From Cercis canadensis (lineage: Eukaryota > Streptophyta > Magnoliopsida > Fabales > Fabaceae), in NCBI GenBank assembly GCA_003255065.1, contig QAOA01004005.1, forward strand, positions 390,859-454,858: DNA of 64,000 bases. Direction: 5' to 3'. A model generated the notes under the pieces. That model saw nothing but the letters and a program-made list of their open reading frames with translations, ran no database searches and was not told the DNA's origin. Below are positions 12,401 through 22,774 of this stretch, one piece after another; position 1 is the stretch's first letter, and every line of letters begins with the position of its first letter. Made by a program: the position numbers and the translations under genes.

Positions 12401-15400
12401 CTGTATCTGACTAGGATATTTTTCTCAGCGTTCACTGTATGTTTGACGGGACTATTTCTAGGTAGGTCACTATATCTGTCCCGGGACCCTTTTTCGGTAC
12501 GTTGATTTATCTGACTTGAATATTTTGCTTGTGGTTCACTGTATCTGGGATGAGACTGTTTCTTGGTGAGTCGTTGTATCTGTCCCAGGACCCTCTTTCG
12601 GTTCGTCCCTGTATCTAACTCGGATATTTTTTTTCATATGGTTAATTGTATCTGGGACAAGACTGTTTCTTGGTGAGTCACTATGTCTGGCCCGGGAATT
12701 TGTTTTTGTTTGTCCCTACATCTGACTCGCATATTTTTTTTTATGGTTGACTGTATCTGGGACAGGACAGTTTCATGTTGAGTCACTATATCTGTCTAGG
12801 GACCTTGTGTCGGTTCGTCCTTTTGTCTGACTCAGATATTTTTCTTGTGGTTTACTGTGTCTGGTAGGGGACTATTTTTTGGTGAATCAGTATATCTGGC
12901 TCATGACCCTGCTTCAGTTCTTCCCTGTATCCAACTAGGATAGTTTTCTTAGCGTTTACTGTATGTTTGGCGGGACTGTTTCCAGCTAGGTCACTATATC
13001 TGTCCTAGGACCCTTTTTCGATATGTTGATTTATCTGACTCGAATATTTTGATTGTGGTTGACTGTATCTGGGACGAGACTGTCTCTTGTTGAGTCACTA
13101 TATATGGCCCGGGACCTTGTTTCGGTTCGTACCTGTATTTGACTATGATATTTTTCTTAGGGTTCACTGTATCTTTGACAATACCGTTACGTGGTAGGTC
13201 ACTATATCTGTCCCAGGATCCTTTTTCAGTTCGTCCTTGTATCTGACTCAGATATTTTTCTTGTGGTTTACTGTATCTGGGATGAGACTGTTTCCTGGTA
13301 AGTCATTATATCTGGCCCGGGACCCTGTTTCAGTACGTCCCTGTATTTGACTCGAATATTTTCTTGTGGTTCACTGTATTTGGGACGGGACTGTTTCCTA
13401 GTGAGTCACTATATCTGTCCCAAGACCTGTTTCGGTTCGTCCCTCTATCTGACTCGGATATTTTTCTTGTCGTTCCCTGTATCCGGGACGGGGCTGTTTC
13501 GGTTCGTCCCTGTATCTGACTAGGATATTTTTCTTAGGGTTCCCTGTTTCTTTTACGGGACTGTTACCTGGAGAGTCACTATATCTGCCCTGGGACCCTG
13601 TTTCGATTTGTCCATGTATCTGATTCAGATATTTTTCTTGTGGTTCACTATATCTGGGACGGGACGGTTTCCTAGTGAACACTAATTCTGTCTCGGGACC
13701 CTGTTTTGGTTCGATCCTGTATTTGACTCGGATATTTTTCTTGGGGTTAACTGAATCTGGGAGAGGGCTGTTTCCAGGTAAGTCACTATATTTGGCCCAA
13801 GACCCTATTTCGGTTTATTCCTGTATTTGACTCAAACATTGTTCATATGGTTCACTGTATTGTTTCCTGGTAAGTTACTATATCTGTTCCGGGACCTTGT
13901 TTCGGTTTGTCCTTGTATATGACTCAAAAAAATTTCTTGTGGTTCACTGTATATGGGAAGGGATTGTTTCCTGGTAAGTTACTATATCTGGCCTGGGAAC
14001 CTATTTCAGTTCGTCCCTATATCTAACTTGGATATTTTTCTTGTGATTCATTGTATCTGGGACGGGGCTATTTTTTGGTAAGTCAAGATATTTGGCCCGA
14101 GACCTTGTTTCGGTTCGACCCAGTATTTGACTCAGATATTTTTCTTGTTGTTTATTGTGTCTGGGAGGGGACTATTTCCTGGTGAATCAGTATATCTGAT
14201 CCCGTGATCCTGTTTCAGTTCGTCCTTGTATCTGACTAGGATATTTTCTTAGCATTCACTGTATCTGGGACGGGATTGCTTCTTGCTAAGTCACTATATA
14301 TATCTATCCCGGGAACCTATTTTGGTTGTCCCTGGATCTGACTCGGATATATTTCTTATTTTTCACTTTATCTGGGATGGGACTGTTTCTTGGTAAGTCA
14401 CTATATCTGTCCCGGGACCCTGTTTTGGTACATCCCTGTATCTAACTCAGATATTTTTCTTATGATTCATTGAATCTGGGACGGAACTATTTTCTGGTAA
14501 GTCAAGATATCTAACCCAGGACCCTGTTTCGATTCGACCCTATATATGACTCAGATATTTTTCTTGTTGTTTACTGTGTCTGGGAGGGAACTAGTTCCTG
14601 GTGAATCAGTATATCTGATCCCGTGACCTTATTTCAGTTCGTCTCTGTATCTGACTAGGATATTTTTCTTAGCGTTCACTGTATCTGGGACAGGACTGTT
14701 TCTTGCTAAGTCACTATATCTATCCCGGGAACCTGTTTCGGTTGTCTCTGTATCTGACTCGGATATATTTCTTATTTTTCATTGCATATGGGATGGGATT
14801 GTTTTTTGGTAAGTCACTATATCTGGCTCGGGACCCTATTTCGGTATGTCCCTGTATCTTACTCGGATATTTTTCTTGTGGTTCACTGTGTATGGGAAGG
14901 GATTGTTTCCTGGTAAGTTATTATATTTGTCCAGGGACCCTGTTTTGGTTTATCCCTGTACCTGACTCGGATATTTTTCTGGTGGTTCACTGTATATGGG
15001 AAGGAATTGTTTCCTAGTAAGTCACTATATCTAGCCGGGGACCATGTTTGGGTTCGACCCTGTCTCTGACTCATATATTTTTCTTGTGGTTTACTGTGTC
15101 TGGGAGGGGACTGTTTTCTGGTGAATCAGTATATCTGGCCCGTGACCCTATTTCAGTTCGTCCATGTATCTGACTAGGATATTTTTCTTAGGGTTTACTG
15201 TATCTTTGACAGTACCGTTTCCTGGTAGGTCACTATATCTGTGCCAGGACCCTTTTTTAGTTCGTCCCTATATCTGACTCGAATATTTTTCTTATGGTTC
15301 ATTGTATCCGGGACAGGGCTGTTTCCTGGTAAGTCATGATATCTCGCCCGGGACCCTGTTTCGGTTCGTCCCTGTATCTAACTTGGATATTTTTCTTGTG

Positions 15401-15537
15401 GTTCACTGTATTTGGGACGGGACTGTTTCCTGGTGAGTCACTATATCTGTCCTAGGACCCTGTTTCGGTTCATCCCTGTATCTGACTCGAATATTTTTCT
15501 TGTGGTTCACTGTATATGGGATGCGACTGTTTCCTGG
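9413..15537. repeat. Satellite A array, block 2
   Basis: Continuation of the 104-bp tandem repeat with the same three-monomer structure as block 1. Variant units with a GTTGAT core recur at about 11151, 11463, 12501 and 13025, spacings of roughly 3, 10 and 5 units. Local deletions shorten some units, for example near 13490 and 13860. The array ends inside a monomer at CTGTTTCCTGG (15527-15537), where satellite B begins without an intervening element. Open frames such as 14703-15017 and 11779-12036 follow from low stop density and are not considered genes. Confidence 0.94.
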
Positions 15538-15542
15538 AAAGA
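15533..15542. other. Satellite A / satellite B junction
   Basis: Satellite A sequence runs to ...CTGTTTCCTGG (ending 15537) and the next bases AAAGAGAGAAAT match satellite B monomer 1. There is no spacer, LTR or target duplication at the switch. Because the satellite B monomer resembles satellite A in reverse complement, this may be the breakpoint of an old inversion within one array; a simple illegitimate join is the alternative. Confidence 0.75.
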
Positions 15543-15692
15543 GAGAAATGAGCTGGTGAGTGGAGTGATGCGTAAGAAAGTAGTGCTCGAGTTAGATGGA
15601 GAGGTGCACAAGAAAGCAGTCCACTGGAAAATAAAGTGATGCGAAAGAAAACAATCCCACTGGGTGATGGAGTGATGCGCAAGAAAGCAGCC
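15538..15692. repeat. Satellite B, first segment
   Basis: Part of one satellite B unit: monomers of 35-36 bp built on the core GAGTGACGCGCAAGAAAG, covering the GAGTTAGATGGAGAGG, CAGTCCACTGGAAAAT and ATCCCACTGGGTGATGG variants. It is cut inside the next monomer (AAGAAAGCAG) by the retroelement starting at 15693, and the same monomer resumes after 23506 with AGTCCTTGGAGGAG. The array was therefore continuous before that insertion. Confidence 0.92.
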
Positions 15693-16524
15693 TGATGAGG
15701 TTCAATGAGGCTTTTATCTTGAAGTCCTAAATGGAACCAAGATCAAGGAGGAGTTTGTTGGATTGCGAGTGCAACAAGCTTGCAAGGCAGAAGGCTTGGC
15801 TTTGGAGGACACCAATATAGAACAAGTGAAGTGGATCACTTGTGCTTCTGCCCACACTGAGGCACACGGCTGTGTCCCTAATGAGACCAAGTCGTATCCT
15901 AGCCGTGTCGCAGCAATAGAGGCAACTAAGCTACTGGAAGCAGAACACGGGCATGAACACGGGCCGTGTACTGGTCGTGTCGCTGCAACAGAGATAACTG
16001 AGTTTCTGGAAGAGGAACACAGGCATGCCCACTATCGAACACAACCGTGTTCCATGGCCGTGTCACACTTTTTTATTTCTATGGGTTTTATTTCCTTTTG
16101 GGTTATTTGTCTTAAGACTTGTAGAATTTTCTCCTGAACTATTTAAGGAGCTAAGGCCTTTGTCCTCAGATAACCAATTACATTTTGGTAGTAGAATTGA
16201 GAGTTTCTCTCTTGTTCTCTCCATGGAGAGCTCAAGCCACCTAGGTGGATTCCTAGCATGGTGTTTCTGAACCTTATCACTCTGCCCCTTCCCCAATCTA
16301 GAATGTGGCGGCGGTTTATTCATTTCTTCACCTTGAACAAGTTGATTGTTGATTGTTGATTGTACGGATTATGGAAGGTTTTTTAAGATTTGTTGAAACT
16401 AGGTTGCCTAATTTATTAATCAAAGGTCTTCACCTAATTCCATTCATCTTTTCTTGATTTTCTATTATTTTGACCATACTTGGGATCCTTGGCTAGTTTG
16501 GATTAGATTTGGCTTTATTCTTCA
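15693..16524 (+). repeat. 5' LTR of the pol-less gypsy element
   Basis: Begins TGATGAGGTTCAATGAGG and ends ATTCTTCA; matches 22675-23506 over its full 832 bp. It contains words of the CACGG/CCGTGT type between about 15850 and 16070 (for example ACGGGCCGTGTACTGG), also seen in the unrelated element at 53762. A 124-codon open frame (15763-16137) is largely shared with the 3' LTR and is not taken as a gene. The exact 3' end is placed at the CA that makes both LTRs equal in length; the primer site lies 17 bp further on, an unusually large gap. Confidence 0.85.
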
Positions 16525-16541
16525 AGTGGATCCTGTTCAAT

Positions 16542-16553
16542 TGGTATCAAAGC
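16542..16553 (+). other. Primer-binding site, tRNA-iMet type
   Basis: TGGTATCAAAGC lies just inside the 5' LTR. The usual plant initiator-tRNA-Met complement is TGGTATCAGAGC, so 11 of 12 positions agree. This primes minus-strand DNA synthesis and fixes the plus orientation. It sets this element apart from the three tRNA-Asp-primed elements in the window. Confidence 0.85.
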
Positions 16554-19249
16554 TTTGGCTCCAAGAAAGGTTGGCATTTATCTTAAAAATTCTGTTGTTA
16601 ATATTTGTTTTTCATCTTTAGTTTAAATTTGGAAAAATCACAAAAAAAAATCTCATATCTAAAAATTCATCAATGGAGTTTTTGATCTTGAACTAAGTTG
16701 GATCTTGCTAGATCTAAGCTCTTTGGACTTAGATTATTCGAATCTCATTGGTTTAATTCGAATTTGGGTATCTTAGATATTTCTGGATTTTTTCTGCATT
16801 ATTGCTGATTTTTTGCCATTGTTATTCATCTTCTATTTCTTAAGAACTGAATCTGATTTGGTTGAGTTTTAATTCAGTTTTATGGTTGTTTCAAAATGAT
16901 GGATTGCTGGAATCTTAATTTAAGTTAAATGAATGAGCATTATCTTGATTTTAATTGATTCCTTGTTAGAGTCTTTCAAAAATCTGGTTGTAAGCTCTTG
17001 AGTTTGGCTTGAATGGATGAATCCTTCATGAATTTCCATGGTTGAATGCTTCCAAATCTGAGTTAGTTATTCTTTTCAAATATTTTCCATTGTGTCCCTG
17101 TTAACTGCCATTAGGGCCTAGTTTGGTATGAACACACTTTTTATACAGTAGTTAACCCTCATATTTAGTCTTTTAAACCTCTTTTGGGTTGAATTGAGTG
17201 GACTTGTACCACATTTCACGAGTTTGGATTCAATTGAGCTTAAATGTATTTTTCAGCGGCATTTTATGTTGTCTCTGTGTTTCATGCATAACTTGAGTTC
17301 TGGACATCTAATAATTTTGAATCTTACCTTGTAAGAAATCTAAGAGAAAGCTCTACAACTTTGATTCAGCTCTAAGTCTAATTTGGATGTCTAGCTGGTC
17401 ATATGCAGCCTGGAAGCTAGAGAAGAGATGCTGTCACAGGATCCTGACCCACATACAGTGTTTGGACCATAAATTACGTTGTACATGTCGTATGGACTTG
17501 AAACTGGTCCCATTGGAAAGCTAAGACGCATAACTTCAAATGTTATGAAGACCGGTTCACCAAATTGTATAGTTTAGATGGTCTTACTACATGTCGAAGT
17601 TGGCTGATGGTTCCAGAGACCTGTTGGCACTTAAATGGGCCTAACTTCTTCATTACAAGTCCAATTGAGCCCAAACCAAAGCCCAATGAAAGCTATGGCC
17701 CATGGGAATAAGTGTGACCTAAGGGTAATTTGGGTGTGCATGTTTTTTTGGAGGCTTAAATGCTCAAAAGGAGGCATCCGAAATTCATTAGGATATTTGT
17801 AGACAGCTTTTCTTGTTTTCTTAGTCTCTAAGTTTTCTCTCTAGATATTTTGTAAAACTTGGTTTCTCTTGTTCATGGAGGGCTGAATACTCAAATCAAT
17901 CCAGGTTTTAGCTGTTCTGATTATTGATTCTGAGATTATGCTTTGATTGTTATTCATTTAGTGGTTGATCTACTTCTTTGCTTCCTCTGAAATATTCTGT
18001 TGGAATTGCTTAAATTTGAATTTGGATTTTCATGTGTTGATTGCTTAATTGCATGTGATAAAAGAGGAAATTAAAGGTTAATTAATGTTTCTAAGCTTTT
18101 AGACGGATTAATTACCCTTGGCTGGATTCTGGACTTAGGTTAAATTGGATTTGGATGAGTGCTTAATTCATTTAGTCTTAGTTGATCCGAATTCTAGTTG
18201 CTTAACCAGTGGATATCTATAGTGGACTGAGAGTAATCCTTTAGTTCAACTTGGTGTTGCCTTATGCTACAAGTAGCTTAGGTAAACCGACTTTAAAAAT
18301 CACTAATTTGGAAAGCCTTGGCAGCTCATCATTTGGCATTCTACCATTTCATTTATTTTGGATTAATTGATTAACTTACTCTAATCTATAGGAAATTGCT
18401 AAGTTGTTTTGAAATACTCCTTTAAAGTGTGGCTAAATTTTGTATCATGGGGTACTTAGCACTTTTCTTAGCTTAGGTATTTGATTCTAGTTGGCATTGG
18501 TTCCAAAATTCAAAAGAAACAAAGTTGAACAAAGAAAACTGGTGGTAGAGAACATGCCCCTGTGTCTTGGTCGTGTCCTAGCCATGTTAGGCAGACAGAG
18601 AGCACAGTGAGCACTGAGGGTTGAACACGGGCCGTGTCTTGGCTGTGTGCTACAAATAGACAAAAGCATAAAATAAAAAAAAAAATAAAATAAAATAAAA
18701 GGAAAGAAGCTCAATTGGGCTAAGATACTTTTAAGAAAAACAAAACCATAGTGGAAAAGAAATTTGCAAAAGACCAAGTGGATTAAACTATAGCATGCGA
18801 GAATTTACCAACTTGAGTAAGCTTAGGTTAAAGGCTAGCTACCTTGCTTTTGGCCACCAAAGTGTATTTCTTAGCAACTTGGTTTATCTTTCTATTTGGA
18901 TTGAAATTGGACTTTGTTCTTCATACTTTGTTCTTATTCTATCTTGTGTATGCCACACTATTTGTGCATTCTTGTTTTTCCTTGCACAATCTTGCATTTT
19001 TGGTGATTGATTTGGTTTGGAACACTTGTGCTATTGATTGCCCAGTTGTGCCTTTGCTCCCTGTTGAGAGTTCTAAGAATGAATTGAGTGGTAAAAGGCA
19101 AGAGGGAGTAAGATTATTCTTGATAAAAGCCATTAAGAGTGTCATACACGAGTGTCAAGAGTAATACACTTAAAGTGCAAAACACTTAAGTAGAGTGAGG
19201 TGAACTTCAAATTTTCTACTAACATTTTGTGCAGGTTAATCACTTCAAC
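16554..19249 (+). other. Non-coding leader of the pol-less gypsy element
   Basis: AT-rich, with no frame that resembles a known protein. It is interrupted by a nested solo LTR (17127-18331). CACGG/CCGTGT-type words appear around 18600-18650, next to an A-rich run (18666-18700). The sequence TTTTGTGCAGG just upstream of the gag ATG (about 19225-19236) resembles a 3' splice acceptor, but no matching donor could be identified. The stretch before the first gag ATG at 19250 is duplicated across the assembly join. Confidence 0.65.
17127..18331 (+). mobile_element. Nested solo LTR (same family as 7984-9412)
   Basis: A 1,205-bp block starting TATGAACACACTTTTTATAC (the usual TGATGAAC start has lost bases) and ending GGCAGCTCATCA. 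It has a perfect 5-bp target duplication TTTGG (17122-17126 and 18332-18336). It is about 220 bp shorter than the copy at 7984 because part of the 3' half is missing: the segment with the start of the CATAGAACATTGAGAG region is joined to AGTAATCCTTTAGTTC. It inserted after the host element, giving a relative order of events. Confidence 0.9.
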
Positions 19250-19720
19250 ATGGAGAACCAAGATGAGCCAATTGAGCCCCAATTACATATGCAAGCTACG
19301 CAGCAACAATTTGCACGCATGAATATAATGTTTGAGGCTATGAATGATAGAATGGAGTGGTTGGAAAACAGACAACCAAGAAAACCAATTGATAGGTCAC
19401 CTAAGGTCATTCCTCCAAGAAGACCACATAGAGAAAAAGAAGAAAGAAGGGAAAGGAGNAGGTGAACTTCGAATTTTCTACTAACATTTTGTGCAGGTTA
19501 ATCACTTCAACATGGAGAACCAAGATGAGCCAATTGAGCCCCAATTACACATGCAAGCTACGCAGCAACAATTTGCACGCATGAATATAATGTTTGAGGC
19601 TATGAATGATAGAATGGAGTGGTTGGAAAACAGACAACCAAGAAAACCAATTGATAGGTCACCTAAGGTCATTCCTCCAAGAAGACCACATAGAGAAAAA
19701 GAAGAAAGAAGGGAAAGGAG
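19198..19720. other. Probable assembly join: single N with duplicated flanks
   Basis: An N at 19459 separates two near-identical direct copies, 19198-19458 and 19460-19720 (261 bp, offset 262). The copies contain the same gag start and differ at very few positions (AACTTCAAATTT against AACTTCGAATTT; CATATGC against CACATGC). The left copy stops exactly at the N. As at 1112, an untrimmed overlap of two contigs is the simplest reading; the element would then have one gag start. Confidence 0.82.
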
Positions 19721-20511
19721 GATGGATGATGACTTCAACTCCATTAAAAATGAGCATTCCTTCCTTCCAAGGAAAGAATGATCCAGAGGTGTATCTAGAA
19801 TGGAAGAAGAAGGTGGAGATTGTTTTCAGCTACCATAACTATTCCGAAGACAATAAGATTAAGTTGGCTACCATAGAGTTTGTAGGCTATGCCTTGACAT
19901 GGTGGGATCAACTAATGACAAATGTGAGAAGGAATAGAGAAAGGCCAGTCACCTCTTAAGAAGATATGAAGATCTTGATGAGAAAGAGATTTGTTCCAAG
20001 CTACTATCAAAGAGAGTTGTACCAAAAACTTCAAGCATTGGTGCAAGGCTCTAAGAGTGTAGAGGAATACCATAAGGAGATAGAGGTGGCAATGATCCGG
20101 GCTAACATTGAAGAAGATGTTGAAGCAACCATGGCTAGATTTCTTCATGGGCTGAATAGAGAAATAGCTAATGTGGTTGAGCTCCATTATTTTAGTGACA
20201 TGGAGGACCTTATTCATAAAGCTAACCAAGTGGAGAGACAACTTAAAAGGAGAGGTTCCTCAAGGTTTGGGGCAAGTAGTTCAACATGGAAGTCTACATG
20301 GAAGAAAGACAAAGAGGATGAGACTTCTAAACCAAAAATATAACTACTTAAGCTTCATGCCAAAGAGCCTACATTTGCCTCCAAAGGTAAAACCTAGACC
20401 TCGCAACCTCAAAGGTTTAGAGATGTTAAATGCTTTAGGTGTCATGGAGTAGGACGCATTGCTTCTCAATGCTCTAACAAGAGAGCAATGATCCTTAAAG
20501 GAGAGGAGTAA
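19512..20511 (+). pseudogene. gag: gag (capsid-nucleocapsid) pseudogene of the gypsy element
   Basis: The ATG at 19512 (peptide MENQDEPIEPQ) starts a gypsy Gag; an earlier copy at 19250 lies left of the assembly join. A basic and acidic N-terminal region is followed by the capsid part: IPSFQGKNDPEVYLEW, ALTWWDQL, KRFVPSYYQRELYQKLQ and VEEYHKEIEV, all typical of the Retrotrans_gag family. A zinc knuckle lies at 20431-20472 (KCFRCHGVGRIASQC), where the expected histidine is arginine, so zinc binding is probably lost. Lesions: a frameshift near 19740, and in-frame stops at 19957, 20341, 20395 and 20509. Gag would form the virus-like particle that packages the RNA; this copy cannot make a full product. 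Confidence 0.85.
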
Positions 20512-21045
20512 GTGACTGAAAGTGAACATGAAGAGGAAGAAAAGAGTGAGTCTAGTGAGGAAAAGCATGGTAAGGGATTGACAGCTGAGGAGGGAGAGTA
20601 CTTGAGGGTAATTAGGAGAGCTTTGAGTGCTCAAATGGAAGAGATTGATGAAGCACAAAGGGAAAGCATTTTCCATACTAGGTGCTCAGTCAAAGGGAAG
20701 GTGTGTGGAATTATCATTGATGGGGGAAGCTGCACCAATGTTGCTAGCAAAACCCTAGTTGATAAGCTGGACCTCCCCACCTCAAACCATCCTAAATCCT
20801 ATCTCCTTCAATGGCTGAATGAAGGTAGTGAAGTGAAAGTAACAAAGCAAGTGTTGGTTGCATTTTCTATTGGGAAGTATGAAGAGATGGTGCTATGTGA
20901 TGTTGCCCCAATGCAAGCTAGTCACTTACTTCTTGGAAGACCTTGGCAATTCAATCGCAAGGTGACTCATGAGGGCTTTTCAAACAAGTACTCATTTGTT
21001 TTCAACAGGAAGCCTATCACTTTGATTCCCATGACTCCAAAATAG
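20512..21045 (+). pseudogene. Aspartic protease domain of the gypsy element
   Basis: In the same frame as the distal gag, after the stop at 20509. An acidic linker (ESEHEEEEKSESSEEK) leads into a retropepsin-like domain with the catalytic motif IIIDGGSCTNVAS (Asp codon at 20719) and the conserved HLLLGRPWQF near the C-terminus. The protease would cut the Gag polyprotein during particle maturation. The frame ends with TAG at 21043 after LIPMTPK and then continues open in the same frame (IFDDQRKIKKASELE). In related elements this point is read through to pol, so the stop is probably a later mutation. The domain looks intact, but it lacks its own start and is cut off from gag by stops. Confidence 0.82.
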
Positions 21046-21576
21046 ATTTTTGATGATCAAAGAAAAATTAAGAAAGCTAGTGAGCTTGAGAAGGAAAAGA
21101 TCAAGATTGGAGAAGGAAAAATTGTAGAGAAGAGTGAAAAGAGAGAGGAGGTCGAGAGCCATAAGAGAAAAGACAAGAGAGAATGGATTGAGGAAAAAGA
21201 AGACCAGAAAAAGAGAGTGAATTTTAGTGGCTGTACAATTAAGAGAGTGATATTTTCTTGTACATCTATGCTTGCACCTTGGTGCAAGGAGATTTATTTT
21301 GGGATTTGTAACTCTAACCCTTTTTGTCCTAGTGTTGATGTGTCTTCTATGCAAGATATGGAAGAAGATCTCACTAAAGCAATGCTTGATAGAGCTCCGA
21401 AACTCTTGAAGGTTGAGACATATAAAGCTTCCATGGGTAAAACATATTCTTCTCCTAGTCAAAGTATAAATTTGTTGAGTCCAGAATATGTTGAGAAGCT
21501 ATTTGATAAAGAACTCAATGTTATTTTTGCTGTTAATGCATGTGATAGAGTAGTAGTAGAGGATAATGTCAAATGA
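21046..21576 (+). pseudogene. Charged linker after protease, unknown function
   Basis: Frame continuing directly from the protease after the TAG at 21043. It starts with a very lysine- and glutamate-rich segment (KIKKASELEKEKIKIGEG, then KREEVESHKRKDKREW), followed by a more ordinary stretch (NLLSPEYVEKLFDKELNVIF) to a stop at 21574. In autonomous gypsy elements the connection to reverse transcriptase lies here; no RT block can be recognised. It overlaps the next frame (21566) by 11 bp in another phase, suggesting a single frameshift joins them into one original polyprotein. No known domain is recognised. Confidence 0.55.
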
Positions 21577-22774
21577 TTTTGTTCTACTCTCTAGTTCAAG
21601 TGCAAAATCTTTAGGTCTTGAAAATGTTATAGAATTGCAGGCTGTTAATGCTGATTATGTGCCTACATATCTTGAGAAAATTGTTGGTGAAAGCTTAATT
21701 AGGCATGATGAATTGTTGATGCAAGGCCATGCAATGTGTAGAAATAACAGAGCACTGCATGATTTGTGTTCACCTAGTTTAACTAAGGCTATGTGGTTGT
21801 CTAGTATGAGCTTAAAGGATGACCTTAAGTTCTTACATGGGATGTTATGTGAAGTGAAACATGAGGGTTTGTTTATTGACAAGACTAATCTCATTTATTC
21901 CTATGTTGATAAGAGTCAAGAGAAAGTCTTCAATGAGCAAAATTTTCATAAGGTGAAGCACAAACAAGGTAAGGGAAGTAGAGTGGGTAATATTTTTCTT
22001 CCAAGGTATTCACTTAATCCTACTCTATTGACTTATTTGTTGAGGTTTGAGTCCAATGATGAAGTATATATGCATATTTCTATTCTTGCTCAATTGTTTC
22101 ATGTATGTGTAAAATGTGCAATGGATGACTTTATGATTGGCAAGCTTCTTGCTTGTTTGATGAGAGAGCAACATCCAATATGTGAATTCTTCCAAGTAAG
22201 TAAATATGTTTGTCAAAGCTATCAAGCTGTGAAACCTACTTTGTGTATGCCATTTTCATTGAACCTATGTTGCTGTCTTCACTTCCCATGTTATCATACG
22301 ATTCTAGGCTCTAGTAGGCATGCATGTGACTATTTTGAACAGCTAAATAGCTTGATAATCATCTTAAGGTGGCAGAAATGGCATGTTATTGAACCTAGAA
22401 AATGGAAAAGGAAGTTTAATTTTAGAGAGGATCGTGAATGCAAAGACATGTCCTATATGCTCATTGATAAAATCTTACTTCTTTGTCTCATTGGTGTATT
22501 GCTCTATATTTTGATCGATGATATTGTCAATTCTTGTGATGAGTTTTTAATACTCACCAGGCCAAAGGGAGGTGTTTCTCTAAAAGTCTTAAACCTTATT
22601 GTGACTAACTTGTATCCTTTTCTTAATGTAGGAACATCGGATTTGAGGTCAAATCCTTTTGAAGAGGGAGGGAATGATAAGGATCAAGGAGGCCTTCATC
22701 TTGAAGTCCTAAATGGAACCAAGATCAAGGAGGAGTTTGTTGGATTGCTAGTGCAACAAGCTTGCAAGGCATAA
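21566..22774 (+). CDS. Unrecognised 402-codon frame in place of RT/integrase
   Basis: An uninterrupted frame of 402 codons from ATG 21566 (MSNDFVLLSSSS). It has no reverse transcriptase (Y/FxDD), RNase H, zinc-binding or DDE integrase motif. Visible features are cysteine-rich hydrophobic patches (FSLNLCCCLHFPCYH), a basic WKRKFNFRED segment, and a hydrophobic stretch (ILLLCLIGVLLYILIDDI) that could be a membrane segment. Near the end NPFEEGGNDKD resembles the C-terminal tail of gypsy polyproteins, and the frame runs about 100 bp into the 3' LTR. The order gag, protease, unknown, polypurine tract, LTR suggests that pol was replaced or eroded beyond recognition. Such a long frame in AT-rich DNA suggests it was under constraint until recently; the function is unknown. 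Confidence 0.5.
   Translation: MSNDFVLLSSSSAKSLGLENVIELQAVNADYVPTYLEKIVGESLIRHDELLMQGHAMCRNNRALHDLCSPSLTKAMWLSSMSLKDDLKFLHGMLCEVKHEGLFIDKTNLIYSYVDKSQEKVFNEQNFHKVKHKQGKGSRVGNIFLPRYSLNPTLLTYLLRFESNDEVYMHISILAQLFHVCVKCAMDDFMIGKLLACLMREQHPICEFFQVSKYVCQSYQAVKPTLCMPFSLNLCCCLHFPCYHTILGSSRHACDYFEQLNSLIIILRWQKWHVIEPRKWKRKFNFREDRECKDMSYMLIDKILLLCLIGVLLYILIDDIVNSCDEFLILTRPKGGVSLKVLNLIVTNLYPFLNVGTSDLRSNPFEEGGNDKDQGGLHLEVLNGTKIKEEFVGLLVQQACKA
22661..22674 (+). other. Polypurine tract of the pol-less gypsy element
   Basis: GAAGAGGGAGGGAA immediately precedes the 3' LTR start TGATAAGG. It is all purine and in the position where plus-strand DNA synthesis is primed. It also codes for the EEGG part of the unknown frame. 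Confidence 0.85.

Noticed and set aside
1..15537. Telomeric or rDNA spacer origin of satellite A
   Set aside because: No TTTAGGG units and no rRNA gene sequence anywhere in the window.
15763..16137. A 124-codon frame in the 5' LTR with counterparts in the 3' LTR
   Set aside because: The corresponding 3' LTR frame is broken by a stop at 22771-22774 and by rearrangement; the words come from the CACGG/CCGTGT repeats.
18487..18777. A 96-codon minus-strand frame in the leader of the tRNA-Met element
   Set aside because: It runs antisense through an A-rich run that gives a poly-Phe stretch and through CACGG/CCGTGT words; nothing resembles a protein domain.
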